DNA of 64,000 nucleotides from positions 744,001-808,000 of the forward strand of contig OZ251457.1 of NCBI GenBank assembly GCA_965242565.1, in the 5' to 3' direction. Position numbers and translations under genes: made by a program. This DNA comes from CATQGW01 sp965242565. Lineage in GTDB: Bacteria > Chloroflexota > Dehalococcoidia > Bin125. The notes beneath the pieces were generated by a model that worked only from the letters and a program-made list of their open reading frames with translations, was not told the origin of the DNA and did not search any database. Positions 1-11,201 of the stretch are shown here, one piece after another; position 1 is the first letter of the stretch, and every line of letters starts with the position of its first letter.

Positions 1-1531
1 CCACCGCGAACTGCGCGAGCGGCTCGCCGAGGCCGGCGTCGTCTGCGAGAGCGACACCGACACCGAGGTGATCCCCCAGCTGATCGCGCTGGCGCTGGAG
101 CGCGGCCAGAGCTTCGCCGACGCGCTGCGCGAGACATTAGACGTTATGTCGGGCGCGAACGCGATCGTCGCCGTCTGCAAACGCGAGCCGGGCCGCATCT
201 ACGCGGCGCGGCGCGGCAGCGCCGGCGGCATCGTGATCGGCTTCGGCCGGTCCGAGATGTTCGTCGCCAGCGACCTCGCCGCGCTGCTGCCCCACACCAC
301 CCGCGTCCACCACCTCGAGGACGGCGATATCGCCGTCGTTGACGCGGACAGCCTGACCGTCTCCTCGCGCGGCGCGCCGCCGCGACAACCCCAACCGGCC
401 GAAGTCGGTCTGGATCCCGTTGCTGTGGCCAAGGGCCCCTACCGCCACTTCATGCTCAAGGAAATCCACGAGCAGCCGCGGGCGCTGTCGGACACGATCC
501 GCGGCCGCGCCCGACTCGATCCCCCTTCGGCGCTCAGCGACGAGCTGGCGATCTCCGACGACCTGCTGCGCGCCATCTCGCGCGTCCTGATCATTGGGAT
601 GGGCACCTCGCTGCACGCCGCGATGATCGGGCGCTGGTGGATCGAGCAGCTGGGCGGCGTGGCCGCCGATTTCGACAACGCCGCCGAGTTCCGCTACCGC
701 GAGCCGCTGCTCGGACCGGGCGTGTTGGTCGTCTCGATCTCGCAGTCCGGCGAGACGATCGACACGCTTGGCGCGATGCGCCAGGCGCGCGCGCGCTGGC
801 AGTCGCCGCAGCTGACGATCTGCAACGTGCCCGGCTCCGAGGCCACCCGGATCGCCGAGCATGTCATCCACCTGCGCTGCGGCCCCGAAATCGGCGTCGC
901 CTCCACCAAAACCTTCAGCGCTTCGCTCGCCGCGCTCTACCTGCTCGCCTGCCGGATCGGGCGCGCGCGCGGACGGCTGAGCGACGACGATCTGGCCGAT
1001 CGTCTTGAAGCGCTGCTCACCACGCCCTCGCTGACCGAGCGCGGCCTCGCGGTGAGCGACGCCTGCGCCGCCGTCGCCGAGCGGCTGCGCGGCGCCCAGA
1101 ACATGCTCGTGCTGGGCCGCGGCATCGAATACCCGCTGGCGATGGAGACCGCGCTCAAGTGCAAGGAAATCTCCTACATGCACGCCGAGGGCTATGCCGC
1201 CGGCGAGATGAAGCACGGCCCGATCGCGCTGCTCGACGAGCAGTTCCCGGTCGTCGCGCTCGCCCCGCGCGGGCCGCTCTTCGACAAGATGCTCAGCGCG
1301 ATCCAGCAGGTGCGCGCGCGCGGCGCGCCGGTCGTCGCGATCGGCGACGAGGGCGACGCCGACCTGCCCGAGCTCGCCGACCACTTCATCGGCGTGCCGC
1401 CCGCGCCGCCGCTGCTCTCCCCGTTCAGCCTCAGCCCCGTCGTGCAGCTGCTCGCCTACCATCTCGCCGCCGCACGCGGCCTCGACATCGACCAGCCACG
1501 CAACCTGGCCAAGACGGTCACGGTCGAGTAG
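1..1531 (+). CDS. glmS: Glutamine--fructose-6-phosphate aminotransferase (isomerizing), 5' part outside window
   Basis: This enzyme makes glucosamine-6-phosphate from fructose-6-phosphate and glutamine in the cytoplasm, the entry step to peptidoglycan amino sugars. The frame is open from base 2, so the gene starts before the window and the N-terminal catalytic Cys is not visible. The remaining protein has the end of the glutaminase domain (through about base 420) and then two SIS sugar-isomerase domains. SQSGETIDT (near 740) and STKTFSAS (near 900) lie in the first, EMKHGPIALLDE (near 1206) in the second. The C terminus PRNLAKTVTVE is the family's usual ending. ppsA follows 75 bases downstream on the same strand. 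Confidence 0.95.
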   Translation, partial: HRELRERLAEAGVVCESDTDTEVIPQLIALALERGQSFADALRETLDVMSGANAIVAVCKREPGRIYAARRGSAGGIVIGFGRSEMFVASDLAALLPHTTRVHHLEDGDIAVVDADSLTVSSRGAPPRQPQPAEVGLDPVAVAKGPYRHFMLKEIHEQPRALSDTIRGRARLDPPSALSDELAISDDLLRAISRVLIIGMGTSLHAAMIGRWWIEQLGGVAADFDNAAEFRYREPLLGPGVLVVSISQSGETIDTLGAMRQARARWQSPQLTICNVPGSEATRIAEHVIHLRCGPEIGVASTKTFSASLAALYLLACRIGRARGRLSDDDLADRLEALLTTPSLTERGLAVSDACAAVAERLRGAQNMLVLGRGIEYPLAMETALKCKEISYMHAEGYAAGEMKHGPIALLDEQFPVVALAPRGPLFDKMLSAIQQVRARGAPVVAIGDEGDADLPELADHFIGVPPAPPLLSPFSLSPVVQLLAYHLAAARGLDIDQPRNLAKTVTVE

Positions 1532-1606
1532 GCGTCGAACCGGCGAGCCGGGACGCGCCGCGCACAAGCGGTGATATCCTGCGCCTCACTCCGGACGGGA
1601 AGCCGC

Positions 1607-3883
1607 ATGCCCCCTGACGCCGCCCTTGATGCCGCCACGATCGTCTGGTTCGACCAGGTCGGGCGCGAGGCTGTCGCGCTGGTCGGCGGCAAGGGCGCCA
1701 ACCTCGGCGAACTGACCCGCGCGCAGATCCCCGTCCCGCCTGGGTTCGTCGTCACCACCGCCGCCTACCGCGCCTTCCTCGTCGAAACCGGGCTCGATGT
1801 CCGCATCGCCGAGCTGGCGGACGGTCTGGATGTCGAGGATGATCCGGCGCTCCAGCGCATCGCCGCCGACATCCGCGCTGCGATCGAGCGCGCTCACATG
1901 CCGGCCGCGCTGCGCACCGCAATCGAGTCCGCCTACCGCGAGCTCGGCGAGGGGCTGGTCGCCGTGCGCTCCTCGGCCACGGCGGAAGACCTGGCCGAAG
2001 CCTCGTTCGCCGGCCAGCAGTCCACCTACCTCAACATTGAGGGCGCAACGCAGGTCGTTGACGCCGTGCAGCGCTGTTGGGCCTCGCTCTTCGAGGCTCG
2101 CGCCATCTTCTACCGCGAAAACGCCGGCTGGGGCCACATCGATGTGGACCTCGCCGTGCCGGTGCAACGCATGGTGCAGTCCCAGGCCTCCGGCGTGATG
2201 TTCACGATCGACCCCATCTCCAACGACCCTGAGCGCGTCGTGATCGAGGCCGCCTTCGGCCTCGGCGAGGCCGTCGTCTCGGGGCTGGTCAGCCCCGACC
2301 ACTACGAGGTCCACAAGTCCGACGAGACGATCCTGCAACGCCAGACCTTCATCCAGGATCGGATGCTCGTGCGCAACCCCAACGGCACGGGCGACCCCAA
2401 TATCTGGCGCGAACTCTCGGAAGCGGAAGGCGGGCGCGAAAAGCTGAGCGACGCCCAGGTGCTCCGGCTGACCCAGATCGGCAAGCGGATCGAGCACCAC
2501 TACCGCGCTCCGCAGGACATTGAGTGGGGCTTCGCCGACGACCGCTTCTACCTGCTCCAGACCCGCCCGATCACCACGCTGGCGCAGCCGACGGGCGAGC
2601 TCGACGCTGCGCCCGCGCCGCCGGAGGCGCCGCTGCTCAGCGGCTCGGCGGCCAGCCCCGGCGTCGCCGCCGGGCGCGTGCGCGTCGTTGACGATCCTGC
2701 CCAGACTCAGCAGATCGCCGAAGGCGACGTGCTCGTCGCCGAGATGACCACGCCCGATTTCGTCCCCGCCATGAAGCGCGCCGCCGCGATCATCACCGAA
2801 AAGGGCGGACGCACCTGCCACGCCGCGATCATCAGCCGCGAACTCGGCGTGCCCTGCATCGTCGGCGCCGCCGGCGCGCGTGAACTGACCGACGGCCTGC
2901 TGGTCACCGTCGATGCCGCTTCCGGGCAGGTCTACGAGGGTGAGCATCCGGCGCTGATCGCGTGGTGGCGCGGACGGCAGCAGCAGACGCTGACCGACGC
3001 GCCCGAAACGCAGACCAAAATTTATGTGAACCTGGCTGACCCCGACACCGCCGAGCGCGTCGCCGCACGCGCCGTCGACGGCGTCGGACTGCTCCGCGCC
3101 GAGTTCATCATCGCCCGCATCGGCGAACACCCCCGCTCCTTCCTCGACAGCGGTCGCGGCGACGAATACGTCGCCCGCCTGGCCGCCGGCATCGAGCAGA
3201 TCGCCGGCGCATTCCACCCCCGCCCGGTCGTCTACCGCGCCACCGACTTCAAAACCAACGAATACGCCAACCTCAAGGGCGGCGCGGACTACGAACCCAA
3301 CGAAGAAAACCCGATGATCGGCTACCGCGGCGCAGCCCGCTACGTGCGCGAGCCTGATCTCTTCGAGCTCGAACTGCGCGCGCTGGAGCAGGTCCGCGAG
3401 CGCCACCCCGGCCTGCACCTGATGATCCCCTTCGTGCGCACGCCGGAAGAGCTGCGCCAGGTGATCGACCTGGTCGAAGGCTTCGGCTTGCGCCGCGCCG
3501 ACGGCTTCAAAATTTGGATCATGGTCGAAGTCCCCTCCAATGTCTGGCTGCTCGAAGAGTTCATCGCCCAGGGCGTCGACGGCGTCTCAATTGGTTCCAA
3601 CGACCTCACCCAGCTGACGCTCGGCATCGACCGCGACTCCGAGCGCTTCGCCGACACGTTCGACGAGCGCAACCCCGCCGTGCTGCGCGCGATTCGCTCG
3701 GTCATCGAGACGGCCGGGCGCTGCGGTGTGACGGTTTCTGTCTGCGGGCAGGGGCCGTCGGAACATCCTGACCTCGCCGAGCGTTTAGTCGAGTGGGGCA
3801 TCACGTCGATCTCCGTCACGCCCGACGTGATCGAACGCACCCGGCAACTGGTGGCGGAGGCCGAAGCGCGGGTGCTCGGCTAG
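1607..3883 (+). CDS. ppsA: Phosphoenolpyruvate synthase
   Basis: Converts pyruvate, ATP and water to phosphoenolpyruvate, AMP and phosphate, a gluconeogenic step in the cytoplasm. The 758-residue protein has the three usual parts. The N-terminal ATP-grasp (PPDK_N) domain contains VGGKGANLGEL and VRSSATAEDL. The swivelling phosphohistidine domain has GGRTCHAAIIS, with His near residue 405. The C-terminal PEP/pyruvate barrel has GSNDLTQLTLGIDRDS and the catalytic Cys in SVCGQGPSE near residue 713. An upstream GTG (1571) is possible, but the ATG at 1607 begins where family homology starts and is preceded by a weak GGACGGGA. A TATCCT hexamer at 1575-1580 could be its -10. Length is close to the E. 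coli enzyme (792). Confidence 0.93.
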   Translation: MPPDAALDAATIVWFDQVGREAVALVGGKGANLGELTRAQIPVPPGFVVTTAAYRAFLVETGLDVRIAELADGLDVEDDPALQRIAADIRAAIERAHMPAALRTAIESAYRELGEGLVAVRSSATAEDLAEASFAGQQSTYLNIEGATQVVDAVQRCWASLFEARAIFYRENAGWGHIDVDLAVPVQRMVQSQASGVMFTIDPISNDPERVVIEAAFGLGEAVVSGLVSPDHYEVHKSDETILQRQTFIQDRMLVRNPNGTGDPNIWRELSEAEGGREKLSDAQVLRLTQIGKRIEHHYRAPQDIEWGFADDRFYLLQTRPITTLAQPTGELDAAPAPPEAPLLSGSAASPGVAAGRVRVVDDPAQTQQIAEGDVLVAEMTTPDFVPAMKRAAAIITEKGGRTCHAAIISRELGVPCIVGAAGARELTDGLLVTVDAASGQVYEGEHPALIAWWRGRQQQTLTDAPETQTKIYVNLADPDTAERVAARAVDGVGLLRAEFIIARIGEHPRSFLDSGRGDEYVARLAAGIEQIAGAFHPRPVVYRATDFKTNEYANLKGGADYEPNEENPMIGYRGAARYVREPDLFELELRALEQVRERHPGLHLMIPFVRTPEELRQVIDLVEGFGLRRADGFKIWIMVEVPSNVWLLEEFIAQGVDGVSIGSNDLTQLTLGIDRDSERFADTFDERNPAVLRAIRSVIETAGRCGVTVSVCGQGPSEHPDLAERLVEWGITSISVTPDVIERTRQLVAEAEARVLG

Positions 3884-3931
3884 CGGCGCTCAGCGCGCGA
3901 CGCTCGCACCGAGGCCGCGGCGGGAGCTCGC

Positions 3932-5653
3932 ATGGGAAGCCGCGTCGGCAGCCTCATCGTTCTGCTCGTGCTCGGCGGCATCGTCGCCGCCGCCGTCCTG
4001 CTCGTCCTCCGCTTCGCCGGCGATTCCGAAACGCAGCCGGCCGTCTTCGTCTCGCTCGCCGAAGACCAGCCCGTGCTGCTCGGCCAACCGCTCGAAATCG
4101 AGGTCCGCGCCCAGGGCTCCAACCCCATCTCGATCCTCACCCTGCTGGTCGACGGCGCGATCATCACCCAGGCCACCCCGATCTTCGATCCTGATCAGGG
4201 CCGCTATGCCGCCGTCCTCTTCTGGACGCCGCAAGCGCTCGGCTTCGCCGGCCTGCGAATCGTCGCCACCGACACGACCGGTTCACAGACCGAAATCACC
4301 AGGCGCGTCGACGTCACCGACGATGCCGAGCGCGTGGAGCGCGCCCAGGAGGCCGCTCGCAGCGGCCAGCCCCAGCAGACCGCGCCCGCTCAACCGCCGC
4401 CGCCGACCTCCGCAACCGACGAGAGCGAGACTCCGAGCGATCAGGGCGCGCCCGCCGCGCCGCCGCCGACGCAGGACGGCGGATCGGCCCGCATCCTCAG
4501 CCCGCAGGACGGCGCCCGCTACGACTTCGACTCCGGCGCGCCGTTCAACATCGAGATCGAAACAGCGGGTACCGGCTCGCTCTCCAGCGTGCTCGTGTAT
4601 GTCACGCCCGTGCTCGCCGACGGCTCCTTCGGGCGCTCGCAACTCGCCTTCGCGTCCAACCCCGACGTCGCCGCCACTGCTGGCGTCTACCGCGCAACGG
4701 TGCGCGGCGTTGAGGAATGGTTCTCCCGCAACGGCGCCTACGACTTCCAGCTCGTCGCGCTCACGCCCGATCAGCGGCGCTTCGAGGACTTCGTCCGCGT
4801 CACCGTCACGGGCGTCCCGGACGGCGAGCAGCAGAGCGCCGGCGCATCCGATCAGGAAGCGGACGGCGACCAGACCGAAGACGGTGGGCAGACGGAGGAA
4901 GGGGACCTCCCCGATCTTGAGATCGTGACCGTTCGTGGAACAGAGAGCGGAATTTCCGTCACCATCATCAACAACGGCGTGGGCCTGGCCCAGCAGGCCG
5001 AAGTCGAGCTGACGGTGATCCGCATCCGTGACGCCAGCGAGCTGGCCTCGACCCGGGCGCGTGTCACGCTGCGACCCGGTCAGCGCGCCAACATCCCGAT
5101 CGAGATCAGCGTCGCGGAGGTCACCGAAACGCTGGTCGCGCTCCGCTCCCAGCGCGACGCCGACACCAGCAACAACACCTACGAGCTCACCCTCGCCGCC
5201 GCGCAGAGTGCGCCGGACGACAATCTGCTCGAAGACGAACAGCAGATGTCCGACGCCCAGGAGGGTACCCAAGCCGCCACTCAGGACGGCGTCCAGCAGC
5301 AGCAAGCGGCGCAAGAACCCGAGCAGGAAGCGGCGGAACCGCTGCCGGCGGAACAGCCCGACCTCGCCTTCCTCGAGGCGCAGTTCACCGACGACGGAAT
5401 CGCGCTCCTGATCGTGATCAACGCCGGCGATGCGCCGTCCGGCAACTTCACGATCCGCATCGCGGACGCCGACGGCGAACTGCTCGAGACCATCACCCGC
5501 GGCGTGGACTCCCCGCTCGCGCCGGGCCTCACGGAGATTCTGGCCGGCAGCGTCTCCCACAGCGGCTCCGTCGTGATCACCCTCGATCCCGATAACGCCA
5601 CCATCGAATCCAACGAATCGAACAACGTGATCCGCCTCGAAGTCGGCGGCTGA
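3932..5653 (+). CDS. Membrane-anchored protein with Ig-like and two CARDB domains
   Basis: A 573-residue protein of unknown role, predicted to sit outside the membrane on one N-terminal anchor (residues about 7-27, very hydrophobic). An Ig-like stretch follows (about 40-130), then a Pro/Ala/Gln-rich linker, another beta-rich segment (about 185-290), and two CARDB-like domains. CARDB 1 begins PDLEIVTVRG (about 326) and closes DTSNNTYELTL. CARDB 2 begins QPDLAFLEAQF (about 475) and closes ESNESNNVIRLEVGG, the typical NN ending of this adhesion fold. Low-complexity acidic Gln/Glu linkers join the domains. It lies between ppsA and dnaG without an obvious functional link. CARDB assignment is by motif; partner unknown. 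Confidence 0.75.
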   Translation: MGSRVGSLIVLLVLGGIVAAAVLLVLRFAGDSETQPAVFVSLAEDQPVLLGQPLEIEVRAQGSNPISILTLLVDGAIITQATPIFDPDQGRYAAVLFWTPQALGFAGLRIVATDTTGSQTEITRRVDVTDDAERVERAQEAARSGQPQQTAPAQPPPPTSATDESETPSDQGAPAAPPPTQDGGSARILSPQDGARYDFDSGAPFNIEIETAGTGSLSSVLVYVTPVLADGSFGRSQLAFASNPDVAATAGVYRATVRGVEEWFSRNGAYDFQLVALTPDQRRFEDFVRVTVTGVPDGEQQSAGASDQEADGDQTEDGGQTEEGDLPDLEIVTVRGTESGISVTIINNGVGLAQQAEVELTVIRIRDASELASTRARVTLRPGQRANIPIEISVAEVTETLVALRSQRDADTSNNTYELTLAAAQSAPDDNLLEDEQQMSDAQEGTQAATQDGVQQQQAAQEPEQEAAEPLPAEQPDLAFLEAQFTDDGIALLIVINAGDAPSGNFTIRIADADGELLETITRGVDSPLAPGLTEILAGSVSHSGSVVITLDPDNATIESNESNNVIRLEVGG

Positions 5654-5687
5654 TCCGCGCGCCGCCGCCGCCGTTTCGTTCGGCGCG

Positions 5688-5696
5688 TGGTATTAT
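5688..5696 (+). promoter_or_regulatory. Extended -10 promoter candidate for dnaG-rpoD
   Basis: TGGTATTAT gives a TG-N extended -10 with a near-consensus hexamer (5691-5696), about 40 bases before the dnaG start. No good -35 is visible, as is common for extended -10 sites. It would drive the overlapping dnaG and rpoD genes. Confidence 0.45.
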
Positions 5697-5737
5697 GGGT
5701 ACGTGCCCCCCTTTGCGCAGCGCTGCGGACGTAGCCG

Positions 5738-7680
5738 GTGTCGGTAACCGACGAAATCAAGGCGCAGATCGATATCGTCGATCTGGTGTCCGAGAGCGTT
5801 GCGCTGCAACGCAGCGGACAGACCTTCAAGGCGCGCTGCCCCTTCCACGCCGAGAAAACCCCCTCCTTCGTCGTCGATCCGCGCCGCCAGACCTGGCGCT
5901 GCTTCGGCGCCTGCGCCGAAGGCGGCGACGCCTTCAGCTGGGTGATGAAGCGCGAGGGCGTCGAATTCCGCGAGGCCCTGACGCGCCTGGCACAGCGCGC
6001 CGGCGTGCGTCTGGAGCCGCGCTCGCCCGAGTCGGAGGCGCGCGACGAAGCGCGCAAACGCCTGCTCGCAGCAAACGAGGCCGCGCTCGCCTGGTGGCGG
6101 CAACTGCTTGAGGCGCAGGAAGGGCAGACCGCGCGCGACTATCTGGCCCAGCGCGGCCTGGACGCGGAGAGCGTCGAACAGTTCGCCATCGGAGTCGCTC
6201 CCTCCGAGCCCGACGGCCTCAGCCGCCGATTGGGCGCGCGGGGCTTCCGCAGCGAAGAACTCGAACGCGCCGGGCTGGTCGTCGTCACCGAGCAGGGCCC
6301 GCGCGACCGCTTCCGCGACCGCCTCATGTTCCCCATCCGCAGCGCGCGCGGCGAGCTCGTCGGCTTCGGTGGGCGCACGCTGATCGACGAGCCCGCCAAG
6401 TACGTCAACACCCCCGAATCGCCGCTCTTCGAGAAGCGCTCGCTGCTCTACGGGCTGAATCTCGCCCGCGACGCGATCCGCCGCGCCGGCCACGTGATCG
6501 TGGTCGAGGGCTACACCGACGTGATCAGCGCCCACACGCACGGCACGCCGCAGACCGTCGCCTCGATGGGCACCTCGCTGACCGAGTCGCAGCTGAAACT
6601 GCTCGAGCCGCTGACGCGCGACATCCGCTTCGCACTCGACGCCGACACCGCAGGAGCGAGCGCCACGCAGCGGAGCAAGGAGGCTGCGCGCGCGGCTCTT
6701 GCGTTTGCCGGGAAGGTTGTCGTAGAAAGCGGCGGCCCTACGTACCCCGGTAGAAGCACTGAAGAGGCCTTCGACTTTCGTGTGATCCGGTTGCCGCAAG
6801 GGAACGACCCTGACGCTCTGATTCGGTCTGATCCGCAGCTCTGGAGCCAACTCATCGACGAGGCACCTCCGTTGGTGGACTGGGTCCTCGATCGCATACG
6901 GGTGCTCCACGATCTCGATAGTCCCGGCGGTAGATCGAGCTACGCGGTTGAGGCCACCTCGTTTCTGGCCTCAGTGGACTCTCCGTTCCTGCGGACTGAG
7001 TACCAGAATCGCTTGGCCCGAGAACTCGGCGTAGACGTATCGGAGCTGCCTCGCCCGCCACGGAGCCGTCAACGCCGCTACGAGGCCAACGTGCCTGCGG
7101 AAGAGCAGGAAACCTGGAAACGCCCCGTCGATCTCGTGCAGGAATATCTGGTGCAGCTTGCGATTCACCGCAGGGAAGCAGCGGATGAGTTGGACTCTGA
7201 CGTGCTCAACCTGATCGAAGGAGCGGAACTCCGGGAAATTCTCGCGGCGCGACTGACCAGAGGTGACGACACGGACTGGCAGGATCAGCTGCTGGCTTCG
7301 ACGCGGGACCTTGCAGAATCTCTCCTCAAGGAGGCGCAGGACCTCCCGCCGATGACCGAAGACGACGCACGTCTTGCAGCACGTGATGTCACTCAGAGGT
7401 TGATCACGCTGCGCACCCGCGAATCGCTGCGCCTGCAATCCCAGAACATCGCGCGGATTGAAGAACAACTCGACCGCTCCGCCGTCGCCGAAGCCGCCGC
7501 CGCCTTCAACGCCGGCGGTGCCGACGACCTCAACGAGGAACTCAGCGAAGCCGCTGCCCGCGTCGTCCAGGCGCGCGACGACGCGCTCTCGCTGCATCAC
7601 CGCCGGCGCGGCGGCCAGCCGCGCGACGACGACCACGAGCGAACCGGAGCTGGCGCAGCCAGCCATGTGAGGAGCCGGCA

Positions 7681-7684
<4 letters not shown>
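5738..7684 (+). CDS. dnaG: DNA primase
   Basis: Synthesises RNA primers at the replication fork. The GTG start at 5738 gives 648 residues. The N-terminal CHC2 zinc-binding domain has CPFH (Cys34, His37) and CFGAC (Cys55, Cys59), with one more residue between the last two Cys than the usual CxxC. The TOPRIM core has VIVVEGYTDV and the acidic FALDADTAG. The stretch from about 6640 to 7420, in the C-terminal half, uses visibly more A/T and other codons than the rest of the gene, suggesting an exchanged or fast-evolving segment. Its stop overlaps the rpoD start as ATGA (7681-7684), so the two are translationally coupled. Confidence 0.94.
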
Positions 7685-10584
<2,900 letters not shown>

Positions 10585-10643
10585 GCGCCCGCCCCGCCCA
10601 CCCTCTCCCCGCCACACCCGCCCCCCTCTCCCGTCACACTCGT

Positions 10644-10936
10644 CCCCCACTCCGTCATACCCGCGCTTGCCGCGGAGCCTGCCCCCGGCCCGAACGGGGG
10701 TATCTCGACGAGAGCAGCACCCAACCCTCGCGCAACCTCCAATCCCCTCGCCCCCAGGATCCGTCGCCCCAGGCTTGATCTGGGGCCCATCCGGCGGTCA
10801 ACGGCGGTACGAGGCCCCGAACTGCCCGCGAACGGCGTTGGCAGGCCACTCGGGGCTCCGTGCCGCCCGCGTCGAGATACCCCCGTTCGGGCCGGGGGCA
10901 GGCTCCGCGGCAAGCGCGGGTATGACGGAGTGGGGG
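10644..10936. repeat. 67-bp perfect inverted repeat with 159-bp spacer
   Basis: Left arm 10644-10710, right arm 10870-10936, matching at every position I compared. Each arm contains smaller palindromes such as CCGCGCTTGCCGCGG. The arms include the dispersed motif GTCATACCCGCGCTTGCCGC, also seen three times at 14.7-15.1 kb. Confidence 0.85.
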
Positions 10937-11025
10937 GCGGGTATGACGGGAGAGGGGCGGGTGTGGCGGAGTGGAGAGAGTGGCGGCGTTGGCGGGCCGC
11001 TCGGGACCCCGGCCTGCGCACAACG

Positions 11026-11060
11026 TTGGGTTTAGGCCCCAGATCAAGTCTGGGGCGACG
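11026..11060 (+). repeat. 35-bp direct repeat, copy 1 (second copy 15164-15198)
   Basis: The 35 bases are identical to 15164-15198 in the same orientation. They contain the hairpin element GGCCCCAGATCAAGTCTGGG. The two copies flank the adhesin-like gene at a distance of about 4.1 kb. Confidence 0.85.
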
Positions 11061-11188
11061 AAAGAAGCGGTTTGGGGCGACGGAGGGCGAGAATGGGGGA
11101 GGGGAGGCTTGCGATGTGCCGGCGTGCTAGCCTAGCGGCTGCCGACTGTGCGGTTGCCGCTTGCGAATCGGCGCAGCGACGAAGGACC

Positions 11189-11201
11189 AGGAGCAACGAT
11201 G
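11189..11201 (+). promoter_or_regulatory. Ribosome binding site and ATG that decide the start of the G-tract gene
   Basis: AGGAG (11189-11193) sits five bases before ATG at 11199-11201, the best initiation signal in the region. The competing TTG at 11161, which is in frame with the long downstream protein, has no Shine-Dalgarno. Confidence 0.75.

Larger units (their letters stand above)
10585..11160. other. Intergenic repeat cluster A
   Basis: No gene is supported here. The stretch is a mosaic of palindromic elements: a 67-bp inverted repeat (10644-10710 with 10870-10936), and two inverted copies of a hairpin element with the core GCCCCAGA-CTTGA-TCTGGGGC (10763-10788 and 11035-11059). Cluster B at 14.64-15.29 kb repeats the same parts. 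The pyrimidine-rich start after rpoD (10585-10650) has no T-run terminator. Confidence 0.7.

Noticed and set aside
11161..11198. TTG at 11161 as start of the adhesin-like protein
   Set aside because: In frame with the long protein but without a ribosome site, and it would put about 30 odd residues before the signal peptide; the ATG at 11199 with AGGAG is far better.
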